Shown here one piece after another: positions 26,100 to 35,369 of a stretch of 64,000 nucleotides of DNA. Below the pieces are notes generated by a model, which searched no databases, was not told the origin of the DNA, and saw nothing but the letters and a program-made list of their open reading frames with translations. Both the position numbers and the translations under genes were made by a program. The stretch covers positions 248,001 through 312,000 of the forward strand of contig NZ_AKKC02000015.1 in assembly GCF_000282095.2 (NCBI RefSeq), written 5' to 3'. Numbering within the stretch: position 1 is the first letter of the stretch; every line of letters starts with the position of its first letter. Origin of the DNA: Rhizobium sp. CF080 (GTDB taxonomy: Bacteria; Pseudomonadota; Alphaproteobacteria; Rhizobiales; Rhizobiaceae).

Positions 26100-27470
26100 T
26101 TACCGCCGCGTCCTGCCGTCATATTCCTTCACCGTCTCGCCGCCGAAGATCAGCCGCTGCGGATTCTGGTCGAAATTGGTGATCGTCTGGTCGAGCGACT
26201 GCACCGTGCGGCGCGCGTCGTTGACCAGAGTCTGGATGTCCCTCAGGCCGCCTGCAGAGAAGCGCGACAGGTTGTCGGCGATCGGCCCGACCCGCGCATT
26301 GATGTTGTCGGCAACGGTGCGGAAGGATTCGAGCGTCTTGCGCGCCTCGGCAAACAGGCCTTGCGAGTCGTCGCTCGACACAAGTCCGTCCACCTTGGCA
26401 AGAATGCCGTCGACGCGGCTGGAAGCGTCGTTGAGCTTCTTTGCCAGATCGGTGAAATCGCCGATCGCCCGGTCGATATCGTCCTTGCGGTGAGCGAAAT
26501 TGTCGACCACGCCTCGGGCCGAGCCGATGGTCTGGCGGGCGTCCTCGGAAGCTGCGGTGATATTGCGGATCGTCGTCGCGACCTGATCGGTGTTGACAGC
26601 ACTCAGCACGCCATCGGCACGCCTCAGAAGGGTCTGGGCATCCGCACCCGCCTTTTCGAAATTGGCGGCAGCGTTCCTGACATTGGTCACCAAGTCGTCG
26701 AACTTATCCGAGGCGGTGGCGATATTGCGGGTGGCGCGCTCGGTATTGGAGACCACGGCGTTGATCTTTTCCGCGTCGATCGCCTTCACCAGCCGTTCGG
26801 CTGCTGCAAGGGTGGAGTTGAGCGTTCCGGATACGCGGTCGATCGTCGTCGAGAGCGTCGAGAGGCTGTTCAGGAACTTGTCGATACTGTCGGAGTTCTG
26901 AGCAAGCGCCGACGTGAACGTCTCGACGTTGCGGATGGTCTGGGTCAACGGACCTCGCGCGTCGGCGACAAAGCCCTGGATGTCGCCGATCGCATCGTCG
27001 GCCCGATCGAGGATTTTGTCGGCGGTGGCGAGCAGGTTGGTGACGCTCGATTGTTCGGCGATCAGCACGGCCGGCCGGCCGGTTTCGATCGATTTCTGGA
27101 GAATGTTCTCTTCGCCCTTGGCGCCACCCGAAAGCTCGATATAGGCCGCACCCGTCAGGCCCTGCACTTCGAGTGCTGCCTGGGTGGACTGATAGACCGG
27201 CGCATCGGCGCGCACTTCGGTGAACGCGATCGAGAAGCGCGGATCGTCCGGATCGATGGTGAGGCTGCGCACCGAACCGACCGGAATGCCGTTGAACCGG
27301 ACCGGAGAACCGACCGACAAACCGTTCGCCGAGCCCGGAATGCGGATCGCAAGTTCAGCCGTCGGTCCGCCGCGGCCGGATTGTGCCATCCAGTAGACGA
27401 AGCCGAAAGCGGCAGCGATCACCAGCAAGGTGAAGAAACCGACAAGGGCGTAGTTGGCTCTCGTTTCCAT
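26100..27470 (-). CDS. mlaD: MlaD family (MCE) lipid transport protein
   Basis: An MCE-domain protein of 456 residues. One N-terminal membrane helix (residues 6-29, ALVGFFTLLVIAAAFGFVYWM) is followed by an MCE domain at about 38-118 (NGLSVGSPVRFNGIPVGSVRSL). A long helical tail then runs from about 140 to 430, ending DQTITNFDQNPQRLIFGG. MCE proteins form hexameric rings that carry lipids across the periplasm. The long helical tail would give a tube or needle as in PqiB or Mce proteins, and differs from the short 183-residue E. coli MlaD. The gene lies 8 nt after mlaF and 56 nt before the lipoprotein gene. Confidence 0.92.
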   Translation of the reverse strand: METRANYALVGFFTLLVIAAAFGFVYWMAQSGRGGPTAELAIRIPGSANGLSVGSPVRFNGIPVGSVRSLTIDPDDPRFSIAFTEVRADAPVYQSTQAALEVQGLTGAAYIELSGGAKGEENILQKSIETGRPAVLIAEQSSVTNLLATADKILDRADDAIGDIQGFVADARGPLTQTIRNVETFTSALAQNSDSIDKFLNSLSTLSTTIDRVSGTLNSTLAAAERLVKAIDAEKINAVVSNTERATRNIATASDKFDDLVTNVRNAAANFEKAGADAQTLLRRADGVLSAVNTDQVATTIRNITAASEDARQTIGSARGVVDNFAHRKDDIDRAIGDFTDLAKKLNDASSRVDGILAKVDGLVSSDDSQGLFAEARKTLESFRTVADNINARVGPIADNLSRFSAGGLRDIQTLVNDARRTVQSLDQTITNFDQNPQRLIFGGETVKEYDGRTRR

Positions 27471-27478
27471 AGATTACG

Positions 27479-28324
27479 TCACTCTTCTACTTCTGCCGCA
27501 GGCTGCTTTTCTTGGACCACGACTGACCGCGCCCGCTTGCCGCGGAAATAGGACTGTACCCATGGATCGTCATAGGCAAACATATCCTCAAGCGTACCCT
27601 CTACCAAGACCCGTTTCTCGCCGAGCACAGCAATTCTGTCGCAAACCGAGAACAGGCTGTCGAGGTCGTGTGTCACCATATAAACCGTCAGGCCCAGCGT
27701 ATCGCGCAGCCTGGCGATCAGCGCATCGAAATCGGCAGCACCGATCGGATCGAGGCCGGAGGTCGGCTCGTCGAGGAAAACCAGGTCGGGATCGAGCGAC
27801 AGGGCACGCGCCAGTGCGGCGCGCTTGATCATGCCGCCGGACAGTTCGGAGGGATATTTGTCGGCTGCGTCAGGCGGCAGGCCGACCATCTCGATCTTCA
27901 GGTAGGCGAGTTCGTCCATCAGCGACTGCGGCAGGTCGAGATATTCGCGCATCGGCAGCTGGATATTTTCCTTCACCGTCAGTGCCGAAAACAGCGCTCC
28001 GTGCTGGAAGAGCACGCCGAGGCGCGTATCGAGCCCCATGCGCTCGTCTTCCGAGACCGCATCATAGTCGGCGCCGAGAATGTGGATCGTGCCGGAACGG
28101 TGCGGCAGGAGGCCGAGCACCGTGCGCATCAGCACCGACTTGCCCGTGCCCGACGCACCGACAAAGCCCAGGATTTCGCCGCGATAGATATCGAGGTTCA
28201 GGTGGTCGAGCACCAGCTTGTCGCCGAAGCCGACCGTCAGGTCGCGCACCGACAGAACCACCTGCCGGCCGTTCGCCTTGTCCTCCATCTCGGCCTGCGG
28301 TGCCTCTTGCAATCCGTTCTCCAT
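27479..28324 (-). CDS. mlaF: ABC transporter ATP-binding protein MlaF
   Basis: A 281-residue ABC ATPase that drives the phospholipid transport permease. Walker A GASGTGKS is near residue 56, the signature LSGGMIKRAALARAL near 159, and Walker B DLVFLDEPTSGLD follows; the switch histidine is in YMVTHDLDSLF. The LSGGM form is characteristic of the MlaF/Ttg2A family. The start codon overlaps the mlaE stop by one base (TGATG), so translation is coupled. Confidence 0.95.
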   Translation of the reverse strand: MENGLQEAPQAEMEDKANGRQVVLSVRDLTVGFGDKLVLDHLNLDIYRGEILGFVGASGTGKSVLMRTVLGLLPHRSGTIHILGADYDAVSEDERMGLDTRLGVLFQHGALFSALTVKENIQLPMREYLDLPQSLMDELAYLKIEMVGLPPDAADKYPSELSGGMIKRAALARALSLDPDLVFLDEPTSGLDPIGAADFDALIARLRDTLGLTVYMVTHDLDSLFSVCDRIAVLGEKRVLVEGTLEDMFAYDDPWVQSYFRGKRARSVVVQEKQPAAEVEE

Positions 28325-29469
28325 CAGAAATTGATCGCGGAATAGAAGAGGGCGAACATCGCATCCATGAAGATGACGGCGAAGATCGATTTCACCACCG
28401 AGGTGGTGACGTGCTGGCCGAGCGATTCGGCGCTGCCACCGACCTTCATGCCCTCCACGGCGGCAACGATGCCGATTGCGAGCGCCATGAATGGCGCCTT
28501 GATCATGCCGGAGGCAACGGACGTGTGGTCGATCGCTTCGTGGAGGCGCGAGAGATACGTATCGAAGGTAATGCCGGAATAGACGAGGGCGACGACGGCG
28601 GCCCCGAACAGCGCCGAAAAATTGGCGATGATCGTCAGAAGCGGCAGCGCCACGGTCAGGGCCACGAGGCGCGGGAAGATCAGCACGCCGATCGGATTGA
28701 GGCCGATCACCGTCAACGCGTCGATCTCTTCGCGCATCTTCATCGAACCGATCTCGGCGGTGATGGCGCTGCCCGAACGGCCGGCGATCATGATCGCCGT
28801 CAGGAGCACGCCGATCTCGCGAAGCTGCAGGATACCGACAAGGTCGACGACGAAAATCTCGGCGCCGAAATAACGCAGCTGGAAGGCGCCCTGCTGGGCG
28901 ATGATCGCGCCGATCAGGAAGGACATCAGCACGATGATCGGCACGGCACGCACGCCCATGCGATCGATATGGGTGACGACCGAGGCCGGCGAGACGCCGG
29001 CGCCACGGCCGAACTTCATCTGCGCACCGCGAACCGCCGATCCCAGAATGTGCATGGCCGCATAGAAGTCGCCGCCGAGCGAAACCATCACCTCGCCGAT
29101 CGGTCCAAACAGCCGCTCGAACAGGTTTCCCTTGGACCCGCTGTCCGCAGGCGGTGCAGGAGTGTGTTCGGGCAACACGCCGATCAACTCGCGGATCGGG
29201 CCTTCGCCACCCACCAGGGCAGCTTCCTCGCCCTGCCCGCCCTTGGCGGTCATGAGCCTGCGGATCAGCCAGGCGCCGGCGGTATCGACGCCGGTTATAC
29301 CGGTAAGGTCGATCTCCACCTTTCCTTGGCTCTTGGCCTGTTCAAACTGCTCGAACTCCTTGAGCACCGGCCCGATCGTCGGACCACGCCATTCGCCGGC
29401 CAGCACGTACCGCTCACCGCCGTCGCCGGGCATAGGTTCGGCCTTGATTTCGGCTGGCTGCAACGTCAC
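28324..29469 (-). CDS. mlaE: STAS-MlaE permease fusion
   Basis: An MlaE-family permease of about 381 residues with an N-terminal STAS-like domain (about residues 15-105, VEIDLTGITGVDTAGAWLI). It is followed by the MlaE core with several membrane helices (IIVLMSFLIGAIIAQQGAF, SGSAITAEIGSMKMREEIDAL). In E. coli the STAS protein is the separate MlaB, so the fusion explains why no mlaB gene is present. The frame opens at 29556; a GTG at 29469 (VTLQPAEIKAEP) would give the usual length, but neither start has a strong binding site. It is first in the operon and divergent from the epimerase gene. Confidence 0.9.
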   Translation of the reverse strand: MTLQPAEIKAEPMPGDGGERYVLAGEWRGPTIGPVLKEFEQFEQAKSQGKVEIDLTGITGVDTAGAWLIRRLMTAKGGQGEEAALVGGEGPIRELIGVLPEHTPAPPADSGSKGNLFERLFGPIGEVMVSLGGDFYAAMHILGSAVRGAQMKFGRGAGVSPASVVTHIDRMGVRAVPIIVLMSFLIGAIIAQQGAFQLRYFGAEIFVVDLVGILQLREIGVLLTAIMIAGRSGSAITAEIGSMKMREEIDALTVIGLNPIGVLIFPRLVALTVALPLLTIIANFSALFGAAVVALVYSGITFDTYLSRLHEAIDHTSVASGMIKAPFMALAIGIVAAVEGMKVGGSAESLGQHVTTSVVKSIFAVIFMDAMFALFYSAINF

Positions 29470-29588
29470 GTGTTTCTTTCGCGCTTCAAGCTTGTCTGAA
29501 GTTTCAATATCATGCGGTTGATCGCACTTTCGAGACCGGCAATATAGCCACCTCATAGGGATTTGCCATTAACGGGACGCGTAAAACC

Positions 29589-30572
29589 ATGAGCCGTCAC
29601 CTCCAAGCCACAATAGAAACCTTTCCGATCGCCGGTTCCTTCACGATTTCCCGTGGCTCCAAGACCGAAGCGGATGTGATTACCTGCACCGTCCGTGAGA
29701 ACGGCTTTTCCGGCCGCGGCGAATGCGTGCCTTACAAGCGCTACGGTGAAAGCCTGGATGGCGTGATGGAGGATATCAACGCGGTCGCCGAGGCAATCCT
29801 CAACGGTCTGACACGCAAAGAGCTGCAGAGCCGGATGAAGCCCGGCGCGGCGCGGAACGCCGTCGACTGCGCTCTCTGGGACCTTGAGGCCAAGCAGAGT
29901 GGCAAGCGCGTTGCCGATGTCATCGGCGCCACCAGCCGAAAACCCTTCGTCACGGCCTTCACCCTGTCGCTCGGCGAACCGAAGGCCATGGCCGCCGAAG
30001 CGGCCAGGCACGCGCAGCGACCGCTTCTTAAAGTCAAGCTCGGGACGGACAATGACGAGGCGAGGCTGAGGGCCGTTCGTAGCGCCGCGCCGGCGGCGCG
30101 GATCATCGTCGATGCCAATGAAGGGTGGACGGAGGAAAACCTCGCGCACCATATGGCGATCGCCGCCGAAACGAATGTGTCGCTGATCGAACAACCGTTG
30201 CCGGCTGGGCGGGATGCGGCGCTAGGCCGTATCCGGCGCCTCGTCTCGGTTTGCGCCGATGAAAGCGTGCATGCCACGAAGGACCTGGAAAGCCTTCGTG
30301 ACCGCTACGACGCGGTCAATATCAAGCTCGACAAGACCGGCGGGCTCACCGAAGCGCTCGCCATGAAGGCGGAAGCGCAGCGGCTTGGATTTGCCGTGAT
30401 GATCGGCTGCATGGTCGGCTCGTCACTCGCCATGGCGCCGGCCGTGCTGCTTGCCCAGGATGCGGATTATGCGGATCTCGACGGCCCGCTGCTGCTTGCC
30501 GGCGACCGGCCGGACGGGCTGCGTTACGAAGGATCCCTCGTCTACCCGCCGGAAGCGGCCCTCTGGGGCTGA
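29589..30572 (+). CDS. Dipeptide (L-Ala-D/L-Glu) epimerase family enzyme
   Basis: A 327-residue enolase-superfamily enzyme. The acid/base lysine pair is in LLKVKLG near residue 147. Metal ligands are in IIVDANEGW, SLIEQPLP and CADESVH, and the second base lysine is in NIKLDKTGG. This set matches L-Ala-D/L-Glu epimerases, which recycle peptidoglycan peptides, and the related N-acetyl-D-Glu racemase DgcA of rhizobia. The DgcN partner gene is not adjacent, so the exact substrate is open. It overlaps the converging MFS gene by 31 nt at its 3-prime end. Confidence 0.88.
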   Translation: MSRHLQATIETFPIAGSFTISRGSKTEADVITCTVRENGFSGRGECVPYKRYGESLDGVMEDINAVAEAILNGLTRKELQSRMKPGAARNAVDCALWDLEAKQSGKRVADVIGATSRKPFVTAFTLSLGEPKAMAAEAARHAQRPLLKVKLGTDNDEARLRAVRSAAPAARIIVDANEGWTEENLAHHMAIAAETNVSLIEQPLPAGRDAALGRIRRLVSVCADESVHATKDLESLRDRYDAVNIKLDKTGGLTEALAMKAEAQRLGFAVMIGCMVGSSLAMAPAVLLAQDADYADLDGPLLLAGDRPDGLRYEGSLVYPPEAALWG

Positions 30573-31771
30573 AGTCTTGCCGCGAGCGCGATGATCGACA
30601 GGCCGACAAGCGCCAGAACGGACATGGCAACGTAGCTCGTCAGGCCGAACTGGCGGTAGAGCACTCCGGACAGCACTGTCGACAGCGCCAGGAAGACGCC
30701 GTTGTAGAAGACATAGGCGCCCTGCATCGAGGCTTCCTGGTCCTCGCGCACCGCCTCGACCAGCCGGTGCTGGATGCCGATATGCACGAAGGCGAAGGTG
30801 AAGGCATGGGTGGCCTGTAGCGCCAGATACCCCCAGAAATCGAGCGGCATCGGAAACAGCGTCCAGCGCAGCACCGCCACGGCACAACCGATTCGCATCA
30901 GCGTCCAGGGCGAGATCCTGCGGGCGATCCAGCCAGCGGCGAAGAAGACCAGGATCTCCGACACGACTGCGGCGCTCCAAAGCACGCCGATCGAGCCGTT
31001 CGAAAAGCCGATCTGCTGCCAATGGATCGAGCCGAACGTATAGAACATGCCGTGGCCCGCCTGCGCGACCGACGCGCCGATCATCAGCACATGCAAATCG
31101 AGACGCCTGAGCGAGCTCGGTTGAGGCGCCCTGTCGACATCCGGCCGCAAAACCGCCCGGCCGAGCCTGGGTGCAGCAAAGGCGACAGCAACAGTCAGGA
31201 GAAAGCCGAGCGCCATCGCCGACGGGATGGCCTGCAGACCCCAGAACCCACGCAGTTCTCCGACGAAGAGCGCCACGGCCACGAAGCCGACCGAGCCCCA
31301 CACGCGCATCGAGCCATACTGGAAACCCCAGCGCCGAACGCCGCTGACGGCGATTGATTCGACGATCGGCGCATAGGGCGCGAAAACCGCCGCCTGAACG
31401 GCGACGACGATCAGAACGGGCCAGAAGTCGTGGGTGAAGAACATGGCGAATGCCGTCAGCAGCGACAGGGCACCGGACCAGGCGAGCATCAGGGTTCGTT
31501 CCGTCATGCGGTCGGCAAGCAGGCCCGCCACCGGGGCCGCCGCCACGCGCAGGAAAAGCTGGGCTGCGAGCACGATGCCGATTTCGAATTCGGTGAAGGC
31601 CAGCCCGTCCAGCCAGACGGGCAGATAGGGCAGAATCACGCCGTTCACCCCGAGCGGCGCCCCATAGGCGATCGCACAGCGCAACTGGAAGAACCGGGGC
31701 GCAGCCTGCGCCGTATTTGAGGGAATCACGATTTCACGGATGGGTTGCTGAAGTTTCAGCTTACCTAACAC
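30542..31771 (-). CDS. MFS transporter, HcaT/PPP-like
   Basis: A 12-helix major facilitator of up to 409 residues. The opening LRCAIAYGAPLGVNGVILPYLPVWL and VRRWGFQYGSMRVWGSVGF are typical of the 3-phenylpropionate permease (HcaT) / nucleoside-symporter-like MFS_1-like group. The real substrate is unknown. The N-terminal 15-25 residues look non-conserved, and an internal GTG start (VIPSNTAQ) is possible. Its last 31 nt overlap the end of the epimerase gene on the other strand, so the two transcripts are complementary at their ends. Confidence 0.82.
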   Translation of the reverse strand: MLGKLKLQQPIREIVIPSNTAQAAPRFFQLRCAIAYGAPLGVNGVILPYLPVWLDGLAFTEFEIGIVLAAQLFLRVAAAPVAGLLADRMTERTLMLAWSGALSLLTAFAMFFTHDFWPVLIVVAVQAAVFAPYAPIVESIAVSGVRRWGFQYGSMRVWGSVGFVAVALFVGELRGFWGLQAIPSAMALGFLLTVAVAFAAPRLGRAVLRPDVDRAPQPSSLRRLDLHVLMIGASVAQAGHGMFYTFGSIHWQQIGFSNGSIGVLWSAAVVSEILVFFAAGWIARRISPWTLMRIGCAVAVLRWTLFPMPLDFWGYLALQATHAFTFAFVHIGIQHRLVEAVREDQEASMQGAYVFYNGVFLALSTVLSGVLYRQFGLTSYVAMSVLALVGLSIIALAARLQPQRAASGG

Positions 31772-31838
31772 ACAGCCTCGTGCCTGCCTATGGCAAGAAA
31801 TGGCCGCTTGACCGGTCGGTCCTTCTATTGCAAGCCGG

Positions 31839-32654
31839 TCAGGCGGCCTGCATGTCCTCGACGGATTGCGGCGCCGGCAGGGACTTGATCTCGGCCGTGA
31901 CGGTGATGTTCTGCCAGGAGATCATCTCCAGCGTGCCGTCGAAGTTTTCGGCGATCGCCGTGCAGCTTTCCACCCAGTCGCCGGTATTGACGTAGTGGAT
32001 GCCGTCGATGTCCTCCATCACGGCGTGATGGATGTGGCCGCAGATGACGCCGTCGACATTGTTTCGGCGGGCTTCGTCGGCGACGACTCGCTGGAACTCG
32101 CCGATGAAGTTCACGGCATGCTTGACCTGCAGCTTGGCCCAGGCGGAAAACGACCAGTAGGGCATGCCGAGACGGCGGCGGATGGCGGCAAGGCCGATAT
32201 TGATGACGATGGCCGCGTCATAGGCCCAGTCGCCGAGATAGGCGAGCAGGCGGGCATTGCGGACCACGACGTCGAATTCGTCGCCATGCAGGATCAGGTA
32301 TTTCTTGCCGTCGGCCATTTCGTAGATTTCGCGCTCGGCGACTTCGATGCCGCCGAAATGCGTGCCCGGGAAAGAGCGCAGGAATTCGTCGTGATTGCCG
32401 GGGATATAAACGATGCGGGTGCCTTTGCGCGCCTTGCGCAGCAGCTTCTGGACCACGTCGTTGCAGCCCTGCGGCCAGTACCAGTTGCGCTTCAGCCGCC
32501 AGCCGTCGATGATGTCGCCGACCAGGAAAATGGTCTCCGCTTCATGATAGCGCAGGAAATCCAGGAGAAAATCCGTTCGGGCCGCCTTGGAGCCCAGGTG
32601 AACGTCCGAAATGAAGAGCGTTCTGAAATGCCTTGTATCCATCTCACCGGTCAC
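31839..32654 (-). CDS. LpxH-like UDP-2,3-diacylglucosamine diphosphatase family phosphoesterase
   Basis: A 271-residue calcineurin-type metallophosphoesterase. The metal motifs are complete: FISDVHLGS, LVGDIIDGW, IPGNHDEFLR, LHGDEFD and GHIHH. HYVNTGDWVESCTA is typical of the LpxH-like group. LpxH removes UMP from UDP-diacylglucosamine in lipid A synthesis. Many alphaproteobacteria use the unrelated LpxI for this step, so this protein may have another phosphoesterase role. The start is GTG at 32654, preceded by AGGA with a 7-nt spacer. It is divergent from the malic enzyme gene. Confidence 0.78.
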   Translation of the reverse strand: MTGEMDTRHFRTLFISDVHLGSKAARTDFLLDFLRYHEAETIFLVGDIIDGWRLKRNWYWPQGCNDVVQKLLRKARKGTRIVYIPGNHDEFLRSFPGTHFGGIEVAEREIYEMADGKKYLILHGDEFDVVVRNARLLAYLGDWAYDAAIVINIGLAAIRRRLGMPYWSFSAWAKLQVKHAVNFIGEFQRVVADEARRNNVDGVICGHIHHAVMEDIDGIHYVNTGDWVESCTAIAENFDGTLEMISWQNITVTAEIKSLPAPQSVEDMQAA

Positions 32655-32873
32655 GAAGTCGTCCTTTCGCTGCCGCTTCTACGGGCTTCAAAACCAGACT
32701 CGTGTTTCAGGATGATGACAGAGGCCGGGAAAGGTGGCTCCCCGCCCCCGATCGGCCATGTTCCAATTTCCGTCGTGGCGGCAAATTAGCTGCTGTCGCT
32801 TCCGGTTGATTGATGTAATGAGGGGGCTCTCCTTTCGACCCTCAAAGACAGAACAAGCAAGCCAGGAGGAACC

Positions 32874-35201
32874 ATGAACGCGCAGGACAAACCGAAGGCG
32901 CCGGCCATGCCGGTCAATGCCGATCTCGATGAACAGGCGCTGTTCTTCCACCGCTACCCGCGGCCCGGCAAGCTGGAGATCCAAGCCACCAAGCCGCTCG
33001 GCAACCAGCGCGACCTGGCGCTTGCCTATTCGCCGGGCGTTGCAGCGCCATGTCTCGCGATTCGCGACAATCCGGACATGGCGGCGGATTATACCGCCCG
33101 CGCCAATCTCGTTGCTGTCATCTCAAACGGCTCGGCCGTGCTCGGTCTCGGCAATATCGGCCCGTTGGCCTCCAAGCCCGTCATGGAAGGCAAGGCCGTC
33201 CTCTTCAAGAAATTCGCCGGCATCGACGTGTTCGATATCGAGATCGAGGCGCCCGGCATCGAGGCGATGGTCTCGACCGTCTCGGCGCTTGAGCCGACCT
33301 TCGGCGGCATCAACCTCGAAGACATCAAGTCGCCGGAATGTTTCGAGGTCGAGCGCCGGCTGCGTGAAAAGATGAACATCCCGGTCTTCCACGACGACCA
33401 GCATGGTACGGCGATCATCGTCGCCGCGGCGATCCTCAACGGGCTGGAACTGGCCGGCAAGAACATTTCCGACGTCAAGATCGTCACCTCGGGTGCGGGT
33501 GCCGCGGCGCTCGCCTGCCTGCATCTCCTCGTCTCGCTCGGTGCGAAGAAGGAGAACATCTGGGTCCACGACATCGAAGGCCTCGTCTATGACGGGCGCA
33601 ACACGCTGATGGACGAGTGGAAGGAAATCTACGCGCAGAAGTCCGACAACCGCGTGCTGGCCGACAGCATCCGCGGTGCCGACGTGTTTCTCGGCCTTTC
33701 CGCCGCCGGCGTACTGAAGCCCGAGCTCCTGGAGCAGATGGCCGCAAAGCCGCTGATCATGGCGCTCGCCAATCCGACGCCGGAAATCATGCCGGAGCTT
33801 GCCCGCGCCGCCCGTCCGGATGCGATGATCTGCACCGGCCGTTCGGACTTCCCGAACCAGGTCAACAACGTGCTGTGTTTTCCCTATATCTTCCGTGGCG
33901 CGCTCGATTGCGGCGCCCGGACGATTAACGAGGAAATGAAGATGGCGGCGGTCAAGGCGATCGCAGCGCTTGCCCGCGAGGAAGTTTCCGACGTAGCGGC
34001 GCGCGCCTATTCCGGCGAGACGCCGATTTTTGGCGCGGACTACCTCATCCCCTCGCCGTTCGATCCGCGCCTCATCCTGCGCATTGCGCCTGCGGTCGCA
34101 AAGGCAGCCGCCGAGACCGGCGTCGCCTCCCGGCCGATCCATGATTTCGAAGCCTATCTCGACCAGCTGAACCGCTTCGTCTGGCGCTCCGGATTCGTCA
34201 TGAAGCCGATCTTCAGCGCCGCCAAGGTTTCCGAAAAGAATCGCGTGATCTTCGCTGAAGGCGAGGACGAGCGCGTGCTGCGCGCCGCCCAGGTTCTGCT
34301 CGAAGAGAAGACCGCAACCCCGATCCTGATTGGCCGTCCTTCCGTCATCGAGGCGCGGCTGGCGCGTTTCGGCATCCGCATCCGCCCGAATGTCGATTTC
34401 GCCGTGGTCAACCCGGAAGACGATCCACGCTATCGCGACTATGTCGACGAATATTTCGCGCTGGTCGGCCGCGAGGGTATCAACCCGGAAGCGGCGCGCA
34501 CCATCGTGCGCACCAACAACACGGTAATCGGCGCGCTGGCCGTCAAGCGCGGCGATGCGGATGCGCTGATCTGCGGCGTCGAAGGCCGCTATGACAAACA
34601 TCTCAACGACGTGAACCAGATCATCGGCAAGCGTCCGGATGTCTGCGCCTTCTCGGGCCTCAGCCTGGTCATCTCCCAGCGCGGCGCGATGTTCTTCACC
34701 GACACGTTCGTCAACTACAACCCTTCCGCGCAGGAGATCGCCGAGATCACGGTTCTGGCCGCCGACGAAATCCGCCGGTTCGGCATCACCCCGAAGGCGG
34801 CGCTGATCTGCCACTCGAACTTCGGCTCGCGGGATTCCGAAAGTGCGCAGAAGATGCGCGCCGCTCTGAAGCTGGTGCGTGGGCGCGCGCCGGAGCTGGA
34901 AGTGGACGGCGAAATGCAGGGCGGCTCGGCACTGTCGGAAACGCTGCGCAAGCGGGCAATGCCGAACGGTTCGCTCACCGGCGAAGCAAATCTACTGGTC
35001 TTCCCGAACCTCGATGCGGCAAACATTTCGCTCGGCCTCGTCCGCAACCTGACGGATGCCCTGCATGTCGGCCCCATCCTTCTGGGGGCGGCGCTGCCGG
35101 CACATATCCTGTCGCCGTCCGTCACGTCGCGCGGCGTGGTGAACATGGCGGCGCTCGCCGTCGTGGAAGCATCGCAGCCCAGCCTGCAAATTCAACCATA
35201 A
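32874..35201 (+). CDS. maeB: Malic enzyme with C-terminal phosphotransacetylase-like domain
   Basis: A 775-residue malic enzyme that decarboxylates malate to pyruvate. The N-terminal malic domain holds YSPGVAAPC and NGSAVLGLGNIGPLASKPVMEGK, with FHDDQHGTAIIVAAAI and the Rossmann glycines TSGAGAAALACL next. From about residue 440 a phosphotransacetylase-like domain follows (KNRVIFAEGEDERVL), which lacks clear evidence of acetyl-transfer activity in this family and is thought to be regulatory. Rhizobia carry both NAD (dme) and NADP (tme) forms; I cannot decide which this is. A perfect AGGAGG site precedes the ATG. A stem-loop lies 24 nt past the stop. Confidence 0.94.
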   Translation: MNAQDKPKAPAMPVNADLDEQALFFHRYPRPGKLEIQATKPLGNQRDLALAYSPGVAAPCLAIRDNPDMAADYTARANLVAVISNGSAVLGLGNIGPLASKPVMEGKAVLFKKFAGIDVFDIEIEAPGIEAMVSTVSALEPTFGGINLEDIKSPECFEVERRLREKMNIPVFHDDQHGTAIIVAAAILNGLELAGKNISDVKIVTSGAGAAALACLHLLVSLGAKKENIWVHDIEGLVYDGRNTLMDEWKEIYAQKSDNRVLADSIRGADVFLGLSAAGVLKPELLEQMAAKPLIMALANPTPEIMPELARAARPDAMICTGRSDFPNQVNNVLCFPYIFRGALDCGARTINEEMKMAAVKAIAALAREEVSDVAARAYSGETPIFGADYLIPSPFDPRLILRIAPAVAKAAAETGVASRPIHDFEAYLDQLNRFVWRSGFVMKPIFSAAKVSEKNRVIFAEGEDERVLRAAQVLLEEKTATPILIGRPSVIEARLARFGIRIRPNVDFAVVNPEDDPRYRDYVDEYFALVGREGINPEAARTIVRTNNTVIGALAVKRGDADALICGVEGRYDKHLNDVNQIIGKRPDVCAFSGLSLVISQRGAMFFTDTFVNYNPSAQEIAEITVLAADEIRRFGITPKAALICHSNFGSRDSESAQKMRAALKLVRGRAPELEVDGEMQGGSALSETLRKRAMPNGSLTGEANLLVFPNLDAANISLGLVRNLTDALHVGPILLGAALPAHILSPSVTSRGVVNMAALAVVEASQPSLQIQP

Positions 35202-35225
35202 GTAGTATTTCACTCATCTGCATCG

Positions 35226-35251
35226 GTTTGAGCCCTGAACCGGGCTCAAAC
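35226..35251 (+). terminator. Stem-loop after maeB
   Basis: GTTTGAGCCC and GGGCTCAAAC, a perfect 10-bp stem with a 6-nt loop, 24 nt after the maeB stop. The following bases (TCTTCGCC) are only weakly T-rich, so it is a probable but not textbook terminator. Confidence 0.65.
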
Positions 35252-35369
35252 TCTTCGCCATCGACGATATACGCCAGACATCACGCACGATTTCAACGAG
35301 CGGTGATCGCGGCTTTATGAGATTGTCAACCGGCACGTTTCATGATGCCATCTCCCACTCAAGGGGAGG

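Noticed and set aside
33123..34814. A 563-codon open frame opposite maeB
   Set aside because: It is a shadow of the malic enzyme coding strand, with no family features.
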